DNA of 64,000 bases from Limimaricola variabilis (GCF_014195545.1 NZ_JACIBX010000010.1:27616-91615); one strand, 5' to 3'. Positions 24,552-34,199 are shown, counted from the stretch's first letter. The notes: a model not told the origin generated them from the sequence alone. Translations and numbers: made by a program.

Positions 24552-25544
24552 CTACCACGTAGCTTGCACTTTCAGCGTCTTGTCCGGCCCCCTGCCGGAA
24601 ATGAGGTCGGGGATCTCCGAAAGCGGCAGCTGGTGCGAGACCAGTCGTCCGATATCGGGCCCGAAACTGCGGATTGCCTCCAAAGCTGCGTCGATGTTGT
24701 GGTTCAGCGAATGCGCTCCGGCCATGGTAATCTGCCGTCGGAAAATCTCGTAAGGTGAAACTGAAATCTTCGCTTCGGGCGCGCAGACACCGAAGAAGAG
24801 AACCTTGCCCCCATTCGCCGTGTAGCGCACCAGGCTCTCGGCCACCGCTGGACGTCCGGTCGCATCAACCGAAAGGTCCATCTGCCCCAGCAGAGGCTTC
24901 AGCGCTTCGCCTTCGCTGAGAAGCGGCCTGAAGCCGAATGACTCCGCGAGTTCGAGCCGCCCTCCATCGATATCCGCCACGTGAATATCCGAGACGCCGC
25001 GGGTTCTGAGCGCGATCGCCATCAGCAGGCCGATCGGCCCCGCTCCGAAGATCAGTGCCCGCTCGACGCTATTGCTACCAACTGCCTCGATACCGTTGAG
25101 CACGCAGCCCATGGGCTCCGCGAGGGCCGCGATCGCGAAAGGCATGTCGCCGATTGAGACCAGGTTGCTTTCTTGAACGACGCTGAACTCGGCGAACCCG
25201 CCGTTCCGGGTGACCCCGTAGGCCCCGAGCATTTGGCACAGGTTCGTCAGCCCTTTCCGACAGGGTCGGCAACTGCCACAGCTGATATTCGGATCCACAA
25301 CTACGCGGTCACCAGCCTTGAAGGCTTGCACCTCTTCGCCGACTTCCACGACCTCCCCGGCATATTCGTGACCGGGCACGAGGGGAAAGCGTCCCTCCCC
25401 GTAGCGGCCGTGTAGAATGTCTATGTCCGTATGGCAGACGCCACTTGCTCGACACCTGAGCAGCACCTCCTTCGCGCTTGGTTGCGGCGGAGCGATATTC
25501 GCGACCTCGGCCCGGCCGAGAGCTTCGTAGACCATTGCTTCCAT
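24552..25544 (-). CDS. Zinc-dependent MDR alcohol/polyol dehydrogenase
   Basis: A 330-residue medium-chain dehydrogenase. GVCHTDIDILHGRYGEG and GHEYAGEVVEVG carry the catalytic-zinc Cys and His-Glu; the structural-zinc cysteines are in SCGSCRPCRKGLTNLC; the NAD-binding motif is IFGAGPIGLLMAIAL. It likely oxidises a polyol or secondary alcohol on an imported sugar. It is 71 bp after the smoS stop on the same strand, with a hairpin between, and is probably the last gene of the polyol operon. It could extend the range of polyols beyond those used by SmoS. Its substrate cannot be deduced. Codon use is slightly less GC-biased than its neighbours, hinting at later addition. Confidence 0.8.
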   Translation of the reverse strand: MEAMVYEALGRAEVANIAPPQPSAKEVLLRCRASGVCHTDIDILHGRYGEGRFPLVPGHEYAGEVVEVGEEVQAFKAGDRVVVDPNISCGSCRPCRKGLTNLCQMLGAYGVTRNGGFAEFSVVQESNLVSIGDMPFAIAALAEPMGCVLNGIEAVGSNSVERALIFGAGPIGLLMAIALRTRGVSDIHVADIDGGRLELAESFGFRPLLSEGEALKPLLGQMDLSVDATGRPAVAESLVRYTANGGKVLFFGVCAPEAKISVSPYEIFRRQITMAGAHSLNHNIDAALEAIRSFGPDIGRLVSHQLPLSEIPDLISGRGPDKTLKVQATW

Positions 25545-25577
25545 CGGGGTTGATCCTGGCTCGGGAATGCAGATCCC

Positions 25578-25598
25578 CCAGCGGCAGCATGCCGCTGG
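25578..25598 (-). other. Intercistronic hairpin between smoS and the MDR gene
   Basis: CCAGCGGC and GCCGCTGG form an 8-bp stem with loop AGCAT just after the smoS stop. It has no T-run. It may weaken read-through into the MDR dehydrogenase gene. Confidence 0.45.
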
Positions 25599-25615
25599 AG
25601 ACGACGATCACGCCG

Positions 25616-26389
25616 TCAGCTCATCCACTGGCCGCCATCGACGTTGTAGGTCTGCGACACGATGTAGTCGGCCTCGTTCGAGGCCAGGAACACGGCCATG
25701 CCGGTCAGGTCGTCGGGCGTGGCGAAGCGGCCGGCGGGGACGCCGGCGGCGACCTCGGCCTTCTTCTGGCCGGGCTGCTTGCCTTCGAGCTTGGCGAACA
25801 TGGCATCGACATGCGCCCAGTGCTCGCCGTCGACCACGCCGGGGGCGATGGCGTTGACGTTGATGCCGTGCCTGATCAGGTTCAGCCCCGCCGACTGGGT
25901 CATCGAGATCACCGCGGCCTTGGTCGAGCAGTAGACCAGCACCAGGCTCTCGCCGCGGCGGCCCGCCTGGCTGGCCATGTTGATGATCTTGCCGCCATGG
26001 CCCTGGGCGATCATCTGCCGCGCCGCCGCCTGCATGGTGAACAGCGTGCCGGCGACATTGACGGCGTAGAGCCTGTCGTAGCTGTCGCGGGTGATGTCGA
26101 CCGTCTCGGCGGCGTCGAACAACGCGGCGTTGTTGACGAGGATGTCGATCTTGCCCGCCTGCTCCACCACCGTGGCGATGGCGGCGTCGATGCTGTCCTG
26201 TTTCGCGACGTCGATCTGCACCGCGTAGGCGCCCGCGCCGATCTCGGCCGCGGTGGCCTGCGCCGCATCGAGGTTGATGTCGGCAATGGCCACCGTCGCG
26301 CCTTCGGCCACGTAGCGTGCGGCGAAGGCCTTGCCGATGCCGCGTGCGGCACCGGTGATCAGGGCAGATTTTCCAGTAAGGCGTGTCAT
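25616..26389 (-). CDS. smoS: Sorbitol/galactitol dehydrogenase, SDR family
   Basis: A 257-residue short-chain dehydrogenase resembling Rhodobacter SmoS along its length. The cofactor motif is [14 protein letters not shown] is in [13 protein letters not shown], and the catalytic set is Ser in [12 protein letters not shown] and Tyr-x3-Lys in [29 protein letters not shown] and [16 protein letters not shown] are family-specific. SmoS-type enzymes oxidise sorbitol to fructose and galactitol to tagatose. With TagK and TagE encoded nearby, galactitol to tagatose is a likely use here. Its ATG overlaps the smoK stop by 4 bp. Confidence 0.88.
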   Translation of the reverse strand: MTRLTGKSALITGAARGIGKAFAARYVAEGATVAIADINLDAAQATAAEIGAGAYAVQIDVAKQDSIDAAIATVVEQAGKIDILVNNAALFDAAETVDITRDSYDRLYAVNVAGTLFTMQAAARQMIAQGHGGKIINMASQAGRRGESLVLVYCSTKAAVISMTQSAGLNLIRHGINVNAIAPGVVDGEHWAHVDAMFAKLEGKQPGQKKAEVAAGVPAGRFATPDDLTGMAVFLASNEADYIVSQTYNVDGGQWMS

Positions 26390-27390
26390 GCTGCTCGCAG
26401 TCCTTTGCTGTCAAAGCGGTGAATCTTGTCATGTTGGGGGGTCAGGAACACGGTGTCACCGTGATGGAGGCCGACCTCGCCGCCGGCGCGGATGGTGATG
26501 GTTTCCGCCAGGCCGGTGTCGTGCACGTGGAAGAACGTGTCCGAGCCCAGATGCTCTGCGACGCCGATGCGACCCTTCCAGGTGCCCTCGCTGGCCGAGA
26601 CGTCGATATGCTCGGGCCGTACGCCGATCGTCTCGGCGCTGTGCTTCTTGGCCTCGGCGCCATCGATCAGGTTCATCTTGGGCGAGCCGATGAAGCCCGC
26701 CACGAAGGTGTTGCGCGGGTTGCGGTAGAGCTCGAGCGGGCTGCCCACCTGCTCGATGTTGCCGGCGCGCAGTACCACAATCTTGTCGGCCATGGTCATC
26801 GCCTCGACCTGATCGTGGGTGACGTAGATCATCGTGGTGTCGAGCTTCTTGTGCAGCTCGGAGATCTCCATCCGCATGCCGACGCGCAGCGCCGCGTCGA
26901 GGTTCGACAGCGGCTCGTCGAACAGGAAGGCCGCCGGTTCGCGGACGATGGCGCGACCGATCGCGACCCGCTGACGCTGGCCGCCCGAGAGCTGGCCGGG
27001 GCGCCGGTCGAGATAGTCGGTGAGGTTGAGCGCGCGCGCCGCGTTGTCGATGCGCCGCTTCTGCTCGTCCTCGGGCATGCCCGCCATCTTCATCGGGAAG
27101 GCGATGTTCTTGCGCACCGACATGTGCGGGTAGAGCGCGTAGCTCTGGAACACCATGGCCAGGCCGCGCTTGGCGGGCGGCAGGTCGGTGGCGGGCTTGC
27201 CGTCGATGCGGATCTCGCCGCCCGAGACGTCCTCGAGCCCGGCGATCAGCCGCAGCAGCGTGGACTTGCCGCAGCCCGAGGGGCCGACGAAGACGACGAA
27301 CTCACCGTCTTCGATGGTCAGGTCGAGGGGCGGGATGACCTCCACATCCCCGAATTTCTTGGTCACCTTGTCGAGCGTGATGCGTCCCAT
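26386..27390 (-). CDS. smoK: Polyol ABC transporter ATP-binding protein (MalK/SmoK type)
   Basis: A 334-residue CUT1 ATPase. Walker A is GPSGCGKST, signature [15 protein letters not shown], Walker [15 protein letters not shown], switch His [13 protein letters not shown]. The C-terminal regulatory OB-fold region begins [13 protein letters not shown] and includes [11 protein letters not shown]. The ATG at 27390 begins [19 protein letters not shown]; longer upstream frames lie in the permease gene. It powers SmoEFG and overlaps smoS by 4 bp. Confidence 0.9.
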   Translation of the reverse strand: MGRITLDKVTKKFGDVEVIPPLDLTIEDGEFVVFVGPSGCGKSTLLRLIAGLEDVSGGEIRIDGKPATDLPPAKRGLAMVFQSYALYPHMSVRKNIAFPMKMAGMPEDEQKRRIDNAARALNLTDYLDRRPGQLSGGQRQRVAIGRAIVREPAAFLFDEPLSNLDAALRVGMRMEISELHKKLDTTMIYVTHDQVEAMTMADKIVVLRAGNIEQVGSPLELYRNPRNTFVAGFIGSPKMNLIDGAEAKKHSAETIGVRPEHIDVSASEGTWKGRIGVAEHLGSDTFFHVHDTGLAETITIRAGGEVGLHHGDTVFLTPQHDKIHRFDSKGLRAA

Positions 27391-27401
27391 GGGTATATTC
27401 C

Positions 27402-28232
27402 TTATTTCACTGCGCCGAAGGTGAGCCCGCGGACGAGCTGCTTCTGGCTGAACCAGCCGAGGATGAGGATCGGCGCGATGGCCATGGTCGAGGCGGCCGA
27501 GAGCTTGGCGTAGAACAGGCCCTCGGGGCTCGAGTAGCTGGCGATGAAGGCGGTGAGCGGAGCGGCCTTGGCGGCCGTGAGGTTGAGCGTCCAGAACGCC
27601 TCGTTCCAGGCGAGGATGACGTTGAGGAGCAGCGTCGAGGCGATGCCCGGCACGGCCATCGGCGTCAGAACATGGATGATCTCGTCGCGCAGGGTGGCGC
27701 CGTCCATCCGGGCCGCTTCGAGGATCTCGCCCGGGATCTCCTTGAAGTAGGTGTAGAGCATCCAGACGATGATCGGCAGGTTGATCAGCGTCAGCACGAT
27801 CACCAGACCGGTCTTGGTGTCGAGAAGGCCCACGTCGCGGAAGATCAGGTAGATCGGGATCAGCACGCCGACGGGGGGCAGCATCTTCGTCGACAGCATC
27901 CACATCAGCACGTCCTTGGTGCGTTTGCCGGGCACGAAGGCCATCGACCAGGCGGCCGGGATCGCGATGATCAGGCCCAGAACGGTCGATCCGAGCGAGA
28001 TCACCACCGAGTTCCAGAAGTGCCGGAAGTAGTTCGAACGCTCCTGCACCGTGGTGTAGTTCTCGAGCGTCCAGTCGAAGAACAGGAAGCTCGGCGGCGA
28101 TGAGATCGCCTCGGCCTCGGTCTTGAAGCTGGTGAGGATCGTCCAGAGGATCGGGAAGAAGATCGCGAGGCCAACGGCCCAGGCGGCGATGGTGAAGCCG
28201 ATCTTGCGGCGGGTGGAGACGGCGCGGGCCAT
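27402..28232 (-). CDS. smoG: Polyol ABC transporter permease (SmoG type)
   Basis: A 276-residue CUT1 permease with six predicted helices. The first helix is in [20 protein letters not shown]; the ATPase-docking EAA loop reads [20 protein letters not shown]; the C-terminal [14 protein letters not shown] is the standard end of MalG-type subunits. The ATG at 28232 has GAGGGAG upstream. It pairs with SmoF. Confidence 0.88.
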   Translation of the reverse strand: MARAVSTRRKIGFTIAAWAVGLAIFFPILWTILTSFKTEAEAISSPPSFLFFDWTLENYTTVQERSNYFRHFWNSVVISLGSTVLGLIIAIPAAWSMAFVPGKRTKDVLMWMLSTKMLPPVGVLIPIYLIFRDVGLLDTKTGLVIVLTLINLPIIVWMLYTYFKEIPGEILEAARMDGATLRDEIIHVLTPMAVPGIASTLLLNVILAWNEAFWTLNLTAAKAAPLTAFIASYSSPEGLFYAKLSAASTMAIAPILILGWFSQKQLVRGLTFGAVK

Positions 28233-28303
28233 GTCAGGCGCTCCCTCTGTTCGGCGTGCGGGGCGTGCGCGGGGTCTGGCCCCGCGCGGCGAAGGTGATC
28301 TGC

Positions 28304-29176
28304 TCAGGCATCGAGGTTCTTTCCGATCATCCGCATCAGGAAGATCGCGACGATGTTGGCGAGGATGATCGCGACCACACCGCCGGCCGAGCCGCCGCCC
28401 ACGTCGAAGTTCAGCAGCGAACGGGCGTAGACGAGGTAGGTCAGGTTGGTCGAGGCGTTGCCCGGACCGCCATTGGTGGTCACCAGAATCTCGGCGAAGA
28501 CCGACAGCAGGAAGATCGTCTGGATCAGGATCACCACGGTGATGGCGCGCGAGAGGTGCGGCAAGGTGATGTACCAGAACCGCGACAGCGCCGAGGCCCC
28601 GTCCATCTCGGCCGCTTCCATCTGCTCGCTGTCGAGCGACTGGATCGCGGTGAGCAGGATCAGCGTGGCGAAGGGTAGCCACTGCCAGGACACGATGCCG
28701 ATGATCGAGGCCAATGGTGCCTGACTGAGAAAGTCGAATGGCGCCAGTCCCACTGCCTTGGAGAACTCCGCGAAGAGCCCCGAGACCGGGTTCATGAACA
28801 TGTTCTTCCAGACCAGCGCCGACACGGTGGGCATGACGAAGAAGGGCGCGATGACGAGGATGCGCACGATCCCCTGCCCCCAGATCGGCTGATCGAGCAG
28901 GATCGCCAGGAGGATGCCCCCGACCACGGTGATGATCAGCACCCCGCCGACCAGCAGCAGCGTGTTCAGCATCGCGGTCCAGAAGGCCGGGTTCTGGTAG
29001 AACAGCTTGTAATTGAGAAAGCCCACGAAGCGCTCGGTGCCCGGCATCAGCAGGTTGTAGCGCAACAGCGAGAAATACACCGTCAGCACCAGCGGCACGA
29101 TCATCCAGGCGAGCAGAAGCACGACGGCGGGCGAAATCATGATCCGCGCAGCGGAGCGGGAATGTTGGGTGGCCAT
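28304..29176 (-). CDS. smoF: Polyol ABC transporter permease (SmoF type)
   Basis: A 290-residue MalF-type permease. The first helix is ISPAVVLLLAWMIVPLVLTV; the EAA loop reads EQMEAAEMDGASALSRFWYI; FAEILVTTNGGPGNASTNLT is typical of polyol and sugar permeases. ATG 29176 follows GAGGAAC. It lies 160 bp after the binding-protein gene, with a stem-loop between, and 71 bp before smoG. Confidence 0.88.
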   Translation of the reverse strand: MATQHSRSAARIMISPAVVLLLAWMIVPLVLTVYFSLLRYNLLMPGTERFVGFLNYKLFYQNPAFWTAMLNTLLLVGGVLIITVVGGILLAILLDQPIWGQGIVRILVIAPFFVMPTVSALVWKNMFMNPVSGLFAEFSKAVGLAPFDFLSQAPLASIIGIVSWQWLPFATLILLTAIQSLDSEQMEAAEMDGASALSRFWYITLPHLSRAITVVILIQTIFLLSVFAEILVTTNGGPGNASTNLTYLVYARSLLNFDVGGGSAGGVVAIILANIVAIFLMRMIGKNLDA

Positions 29177-29288
29177 CGGAGTTCCTCTGGTCGTGTGACG
29201 GACGGGCGACGGCGCGCCACCCCATGCAGAGAAGCATCGAGGGGTGGCAGGCGGTAACCCGTGACGATGGGAGGGAAGACCGTAGGGT

Positions 29289-29320
29289 GGCGGGGCCGAC
29301 TGGGAGGAGCCGGCCCCGCC
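29289..29320 (-). other. Intercistronic stem-loop between smoE and smoF
   Basis: GGCGGGGCCG (29289-29298) pairs with CGGCCCCGCC (29311-29320): a 10-bp GC stem with a 12-base loop shortly after the smoE stop. No T-run. It is probably an expression-ratio element for the abundant binding protein. Confidence 0.6.
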
Positions 29321-29336
29321 TCTCATGCAGGCCAGG

Positions 29337-30644
29337 TTACTGGGTGTAACCGGCCGCCTGCATTTCTTGCATGGTCGACTGCTGCGCCGCCTGGAGCGCT
29401 TCTTCGGCCGACTTCTGACCCGCGAGTGCGGCCGAGAACTGCTGGCCGACCATAGTGCCGATGCCCTGGAACTCGGGGATCGAGACATACTGGATGCCGG
29501 TATAGGGCACCGGCTCGGCGGTCGGATCGGAGGGGTCAGCCGCCTTGATCGAGTTCAGCACCGTTTCGGCGAAGGGCGCCGCGTCGATGTAGTTCTGGTT
29601 CTCATAGGTCGAGACGCGCGTGCCCGGCGGTACCGCGACCCAGCCCTTTTCCTCGCCGACGAGGTTCACGTAGTCCTCGCTCGTGGCCCAGGCGAGGAAG
29701 TCCTTAGCGACCTCGGTCTTGCTCGAGCTGGTCGGGATCGCAAGGCTCCAGGCCCAGAACCAGGCATTGCCCTTGTCGGTTTCGGCGATCGGCGCGGCAG
29801 TGAAGCCGACATGCTCAGCGATGTCGGACTGAGACGGGTCGAACACCCGGCCAGCCGCCGAAGTGGCATCGATCCACATGGCGCATTTGCCGGTCTGGAA
29901 CAGCGCCTGGTTCTCGTTGTAGCCATTGGAGGTGGCACCCGGGGGGCCGTATTTTTCCATGACGTCGAGATAGTAGGTCAGCGCGTCGTTCCACGGCTGC
30001 TGGTCGAGCTGCGGCACCCAGTTCTCGTCGAACCAGCGGCCACCGAAGGTGTTCACCAGCGTGCCGATGAAGGCCATGTTCTCACCCCAGCCCGGCTTGC
30101 CACGCAAGCAGAGGCCGTAGAGCTCGTTTTCCCTGTCGGTGAGCGTCTCCGCGAACTGCGCGATCTGCTCATAGGTCGGCTGATCGGGCATCTCCAGACC
30201 AGCCTCTTCGAACAGGTCCGTGCGGTAGAGGGTGAAGGAGCTCTCGGCATAGAAAGGCAGCGCATAGAGCGTGCCTTCGTGCGAAAGGCCTTCGCGCACG
30301 GCGGGGATCAGGTCGTCGTAGTCGTAGCCCTCGATGTCGCCGACCGGCTCGAGCCAGCCCTGGGCACCCCAGATCGGTGCCTCGTAGGAGCCGATGGTCA
30401 TGATGTCGTATTGCCCACCACCGGTGGCGATGTCGGTGGTGACGCGCTGGCGCAGCACGTTCTCTTCCAGCGTCACCCAGTTGATGGTGTTGCCGGTCTC
30501 CTCCTCCCACTGCGAGGACAGTTCCTGCATGATGATCATGTCACCGTTGTTGACGGTGGCGATGGTGATCTCTTCGGCATGCGCTGCGGATGCCGCGATC
30601 GCGAGACCGGCCGCCGACACGAGCAGATTGCGCTTGATGGACAT
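29337..30644 (-). CDS. smoE: Polyol ABC transporter binding protein (SmoE type)
   Basis: A 435-residue CUT1 binding protein with signal peptide MSIKRNLLVSAAGLAIAASA, cleaved at AHA-EE. EEITIATVNNGDMIIMQELS starts the mature domain; YDIMTIGSYEAPIWGAQGWL and NAWFWAWSLAIPTSSS are characteristic of sorbitol/mannitol-type binding proteins. It begins the smoEFGKS operon, with GGGAGGAG upstream of its ATG and two LacI-type operators in front. Galactitol, sorbitol and mannitol are all plausible ligands. Confidence 0.88.
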   Translation of the reverse strand: MSIKRNLLVSAAGLAIAASAAHAEEITIATVNNGDMIIMQELSSQWEEETGNTINWVTLEENVLRQRVTTDIATGGGQYDIMTIGSYEAPIWGAQGWLEPVGDIEGYDYDDLIPAVREGLSHEGTLYALPFYAESSFTLYRTDLFEEAGLEMPDQPTYEQIAQFAETLTDRENELYGLCLRGKPGWGENMAFIGTLVNTFGGRWFDENWVPQLDQQPWNDALTYYLDVMEKYGPPGATSNGYNENQALFQTGKCAMWIDATSAAGRVFDPSQSDIAEHVGFTAAPIAETDKGNAWFWAWSLAIPTSSSKTEVAKDFLAWATSEDYVNLVGEEKGWVAVPPGTRVSTYENQNYIDAAPFAETVLNSIKAADPSDPTAEPVPYTGIQYVSIPEFQGIGTMVGQQFSAALAGQKSAEEALQAAQQSTMQEMQAAGYTQ

Positions 30645-30661
30645 TTCTGTCTCCTCCCATT

Positions 30662-30675
30662 TTTACGCGAGTAAA
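30662..30675. promoter_or_regulatory. LacI-type operator 1 upstream of smoE
   Basis: TTTACGCGAGTAAA, a dyad with 5-base arms TTTAC/GTAAA, 18 bp before the smoE start codon and followed by GTTTT. It shares sequence with sites at 30725, 31906 and 35230. Confidence 0.65.
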
Positions 30676-30724
30676 GTTTTGCGGCAGGGCAAGACAGGAG
30701 TCAACAGAAATCGGGCCAGAAACG

Positions 30725-30736
30725 TTACGTTCGTAA
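30725..30736. promoter_or_regulatory. LacI-type operator 2 upstream of smoE
   Basis: TTACGTTCGTAA, dyad TTAC/GTAA followed by AATTTTG. It lies 62 bp (about six helical turns) from operator 1, so both sites face the same side of the DNA, as needed for a looped repressor tetramer. Confidence 0.55.
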
Positions 30737-30758
30737 AATTTTGCTCGGCTGGCGTGCG

Positions 30759-31805
30759 TCAGGCGGAATCGCGCAACCGTAAAGCCGCCTCGAAGGTCTG
30801 CTCCATGGCGCTTGCGTCGCGCGGAGCGTCCGCCCGCACCCGCTGCATGAGCATCCGCATCGCGGCATTGGCGATGGCAGGGGCATCCTGCGACACCGTG
30901 GTCAGCGGCGGCGTCATGTAACGGCTGAGCGGATGATCATCGTGGCCCGCGATGCGCAGTGCCGGGGCCTCGCGCGCGTCGGGCCGAAACAGCCTGTGCC
31001 GATTGGCGGCGCGAATGGCCCCGATCGCCAGGCGGTCATTGGCGCACAGGATCGTGGCCTTGGTGTATGTCCCGTGGCTGAAATGCCGGTCGAGAAGTTC
31101 GTAGGCAAAGCCCTCGAAGTCCCAGCTGTCCTGCTGCCCCCCCGCCTCGACGAAGGCCGGCTCATGACCCAGGCGTTCCATCTCTCGCAAATAGGCCGCC
31201 TCGCGCTCCTGGCTGTTGGAGTTCAGCCGCGGCATCCTGAGGAACACCGGTGCAGGCCCCGTGCGGCAGAGATATTCCACGATCAGGCGGATGCTCTGGC
31301 GATTGTCGGTCCCGACGAAGTCGGCGTTGTCCGGCATCGAGATGGGACGCGAGTCGACGAAGACCAGCGGCAGGTTGGCGCTGAGCCGTTCGATGGCGGC
31401 CGGGTCGCTCGATGCGCCCAAGGGTGCCACGATCGCCCCGTCCGCGTTCATAGACAGCAATTTCTCGACGGCCCGGGCTTCCAGAGCCGCATCCCCATGC
31501 GAGCTCTGTGTGATGACGGTGTAGTCCGCGGCGATGGCCGCGCGTTCGATCGCCTCGAGCAGGCTCGTGTAGAACAGGTCGTTCAGGTAGGGGATGATCA
31601 CGCCGATCAGGCCGGTCGCCTTGCGGTTCATACGTGTGGCGAAGAAGTTCGGCACATAATCGACACGCTGCAAGGCCGTCTCGATCTTGGTGCGCGTCGA
31701 GCTGCGCACGCTTTCGGGGTCCTGAAAGTAGCGCGACAGGGTCGGTCGCGACACGCTGATCGCGCTCGACAACTCCTCCATGGTGTTGATCTTCGGCTTC
31801 CTCAT
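30759..31805 (-). CDS. LacI family repressor of the polyol/tagatose locus
   Basis: A 348-residue LacI-type regulator. The N-terminal helix-turn-helix and hinge read TMEELSSAISVSRPTLSRYF and then TKIETALQRVDYVPNFFATR. The periplasmic-binding-protein-like domain follows from GLIGVIIPYLNDLFYTSLLE. ATG 31805 is chosen because the DNA-binding domain begins right after it; ATG 31838 is an alternative. It sits between smoE (same strand, downstream) and tagK (divergent). Four matching operator dyads in the window lie before smoE (two), tagK and the ribose-type importer, so it probably controls all three transcription units and may repress itself. Confidence 0.85.
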   Translation of the reverse strand: MRKPKINTMEELSSAISVSRPTLSRYFQDPESVRSSTRTKIETALQRVDYVPNFFATRMNRKATGLIGVIIPYLNDLFYTSLLEAIERAAIAADYTVITQSSHGDAALEARAVEKLLSMNADGAIVAPLGASSDPAAIERLSANLPLVFVDSRPISMPDNADFVGTDNRQSIRLIVEYLCRTGPAPVFLRMPRLNSNSQEREAAYLREMERLGHEPAFVEAGGQQDSWDFEGFAYELLDRHFSHGTYTKATILCANDRLAIGAIRAANRHRLFRPDAREAPALRIAGHDDHPLSRYMTPPLTTVSQDAPAIANAAMRMLMQRVRADAPRDASAMEQTFEAALRLRDSA

Positions 31806-31905
31806 CGCCCGCCGGCCCCCGTCCTTCGCTGCGCCCATCCCTGGTCGAAACGTCATCGACGCTCTTGCAAGCGAGCGCAACAGCAGCATCATCCCACCAG
31901 ATATT

Positions 31906-31919
31906 TTGACACGCGTAAA
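31906..31919. promoter_or_regulatory. LacI-type operator upstream of tagK
   Basis: TTGACACGCGTAAA followed by GTTTTTTG, 46 bp before the tagK start and about 100 bp before the lacI-type gene start on the other strand. The right arm GTAAA and GTTTT tail match the smoE sites. Confidence 0.6.
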
Positions 31920-31964
31920 GTTTTTTGTTACATGACGGGGAAACAGCGCGCCCGAGGAGGATTC

Positions 31965-32924
31965 ATGGACGCTCCCACCCTTTGCACGATCGGCGAGCTT
32001 CTGGTCGAGTTCGTCTCCCACAAGAAGGGCTGCGGCCTCAGGACGATCGCCGATTACAGCGGGCCCTACCCCAGCGGCGCACCAGCCATCTTTCTGGATC
32101 AGGCGGCTCGTATGGGGGCTCGCACGCGCATGTATGGCGGCCTCGGCGAGGACGGTTTCGGTCAGCTCCTGCGTGACCGGCTCGACCGAGACGGCGTCGG
32201 CACCGAGGGCGTCGAAAACGTGCCTGGCCGCACGACCGGAACGGCCTTCGTGTCGTATTACGACGATGGCAGACGCGATTTCATCTTCCATCTGGCGAAT
32301 ACCGCCGCCGACGGCTTTTCCTTCGACGCGGGCACGCTGCCGGACGGCGATTTGGTGCTCCATGTCTCGGCCGCCTCCCTCGGCGCGGCGCCCCTCCGGC
32401 ATGCCATCATGCGGGGCGTCGAGGCCGTTCTGTCCCGTGGCGGCCGGATCACCTGCGACCCCAACGCCCGGCCAGAGCTGCTGCGGGACGATGCCGCGCG
32501 CGAGGCGCTGGAATACGTCGTGGCCCGAAGCTGGTGCCTGATGCCCAGCACGAGCGACCTCGGCTTTCTCTACCCCGATCTCGACGAGAGCGCCGCGATC
32601 GACAGGTTGCTGGACTCCTCGGCAGAGATCGTCGCGGTGAAGCGTGGCGCCGGCGGCGCCACCCTGGTGGGCCATGGCGAGCGACACGACCTTCCGGGCC
32701 ATGCCGTCACCGAGATCGATCCCACCGGGGCCGGTGACGGCTTTTGCGGGACGCTCGTCGCCCTGCTTCTCCAGGGCCGGCCCCTTGCCGAAGCCGGCCG
32801 CTTGGCGAACGCCGCCGGTGCCATCGCGGTCACGCGACGCGGCCCCATGGAGGGCAATTCCACGCCCGCCGAGATCGAGGCTTTCCTGGCCTCATCGCTC
32901 AATCCCGAAGGAAAATCCGCATGA
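31965..32924 (+). CDS. tagK: PfkB family sugar kinase, probable tagatose kinase
   Basis: A 319-residue ribokinase-family kinase. ATG 31965 has GAGGAGG five bases upstream. CTIGELLVEFVSHKKG starts the fold, SGAPAIFLDQAARMGARTRM is the substrate-side region, and DPTGAGDGFCGTLVALLLQG carries the catalytic Asp258 in the GAGD anion hole. It overlaps the TagE-like gene by 4 bp. In Agrobacterium a kinase of this family next to a GatZ-like protein phosphorylates D-tagatose to tagatose 6-phosphate; the same is inferred here from gene pairing. Fructose kinase activity is the main alternative. Confidence 0.75.
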   Translation: MDAPTLCTIGELLVEFVSHKKGCGLRTIADYSGPYPSGAPAIFLDQAARMGARTRMYGGLGEDGFGQLLRDRLDRDGVGTEGVENVPGRTTGTAFVSYYDDGRRDFIFHLANTAADGFSFDAGTLPDGDLVLHVSAASLGAAPLRHAIMRGVEAVLSRGGRITCDPNARPELLRDDAAREALEYVVARSWCLMPSTSDLGFLYPDLDESAAIDRLLDSSAEIVAVKRGAGGATLVGHGERHDLPGHAVTEIDPTGAGDGFCGTLVALLLQGRPLAEAGRLANAAGAIAVTRRGPMEGNSTPAEIEAFLASSLNPEGKSA

Positions 32925-34180
32925 CCGATATCCATGCCCTGATCGAGGCCAATCGCACCGGTGACACCGTGGGCCTGCCCAGCTTCTGCACCGCCAACGC
33001 GCATGTCCTGCGGGCCATCCTCGGCTGCGCCGGCCGGGTCGACGCGCCGATCGTGATCGAGGCGACCTGCAACCAGGTGAACCAGGAGGGCGGCTATACC
33101 GGCATGACCCCGGCCGACTACATGGCCTGGATCACGGAACTGGCCAGCGAGGCCGGCGTCTCCATGGATCGCCTGATCCTCGGCGGGGACCATCTCGGCC
33201 CCAACCCCTGGCGCAAGGAGACGGCGGAGAGCGCCATGGAGAAGGCGCGCGAACTGGTTCGCCAATACGCCGAGGCCGGTTACCGCAAGATCCATCTCGA
33301 CGCGAGCATGGCTCTTGGCGGTGAGCCCCAGCCGAGTTTCGAGCTGGTTGCCGAGCGCGCCGCCGAGCTGTGCGCCGTGGCCGAGAAGCATGCCCCGGAA
33401 CCAGAGGCACTGATCTACATCATCGGGACCGAGGTACCGATCCCCGGCGGCGAAACCGAGGACACCGATACGCTCGACGTCACCTCGACCGAGCGGCTCG
33501 AGAAAACGATCGAAACCCATCGTGCCGCCTTCGCCGCGCGGGGCCTCGAGGCCGTCTGGCCGCGCATCGTCTCCGTGGTCACCCAGCCCGGCGTCGATTT
33601 CAGCCACACCTCGATCTATCCCTTCGATCCCGCCCCCGCCGCCCCGCTGCGGGACGCCATAAAGGGGGTCGAGGGCCTGAGCTTCGAGGCGCATTCTACC
33701 GATTACCAGTCGACCGAGGCTCTGGCGCAGCTCGTGGCGAACCACTTCTTCTTTCTGAAGGTCGGACCCGAGCTGACCTTCCGCTTCCGGGAGGCGGTCT
33801 TCGCCCTGGCGGCGATCGAGGCGGAGCTGGGCCTGTCGGATCCGAGCCGGATCATCGAGACGCTGGACGCATGCATGGCCGAGCGGCCGGACCACTGGCA
33901 GGATTACTATCAGGGCAGCGCGCAGGAGATCAGGCTGCTCAAGCGCTATAGCTACAGCGACCGCATCCGCTATTACTGGGGCGACCCGCAGGTCGCCGGT
34001 GCGCTCGACAAGCTGCTCACAAACCTGCGGGGCGCCAGGCTCAGCGAAAGCCTCGTGTCGCAGTATTTCTCCGGGTTCGACTTCGGCACCATCCCGACCT
34101 CCCCGGACGAGATGATAGCCCGGCACGTGCAGGGATCGGTGCTGCGCTACTTCGCGGCCTGCGGGTTCAAAGCGCACTGA
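32921..34180 (+). CDS. GatZ/KbaZ family protein, probable tagatose 6-phosphate 4-epimerase
   Basis: A 419-residue GatZ/KbaZ family protein. Family blocks are CTANAHVLRAILGCAGRVDA, VIEATCNQVNQEGGYTGMTP, LILGGDHLGPNPWRKE, KIHLDASMALGGEP and YIIGTEVPIPGGE. In enteric bacteria GatZ assists GatY tagatose-bisphosphate aldolase, but no GatY is encoded here. In Agrobacterium a stand-alone homologue paired with TagK was shown to be a tagatose 6-phosphate 4-epimerase (TagE), giving fructose 6-phosphate. The pairing here supports that role. Its stop is followed by a hairpin shared with the convergent yhaV. Confidence 0.78.
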   Translation: MTDIHALIEANRTGDTVGLPSFCTANAHVLRAILGCAGRVDAPIVIEATCNQVNQEGGYTGMTPADYMAWITELASEAGVSMDRLILGGDHLGPNPWRKETAESAMEKARELVRQYAEAGYRKIHLDASMALGGEPQPSFELVAERAAELCAVAEKHAPEPEALIYIIGTEVPIPGGETEDTDTLDVTSTERLEKTIETHRAAFAARGLEAVWPRIVSVVTQPGVDFSHTSIYPFDPAPAAPLRDAIKGVEGLSFEAHSTDYQSTEALAQLVANHFFFLKVGPELTFRFREAVFALAAIEAELGLSDPSRIIETLDACMAERPDHWQDYYQGSAQEIRLLKRYSYSDRIRYYWGDPQVAGALDKLLTNLRGARLSESLVSQYFSGFDFGTIPTSPDEMIARHVQGSVLRYFAACGFKAH

Positions 34181-34199
34181 GCGAGGCGCGCGCATCGCA

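Noticed and set aside
27391-27903. 5' extension of the smoK frame
   Set aside because: The extra codons lie inside smoG in another frame; the ATPase family start is [14 protein letters not shown] at 27390.
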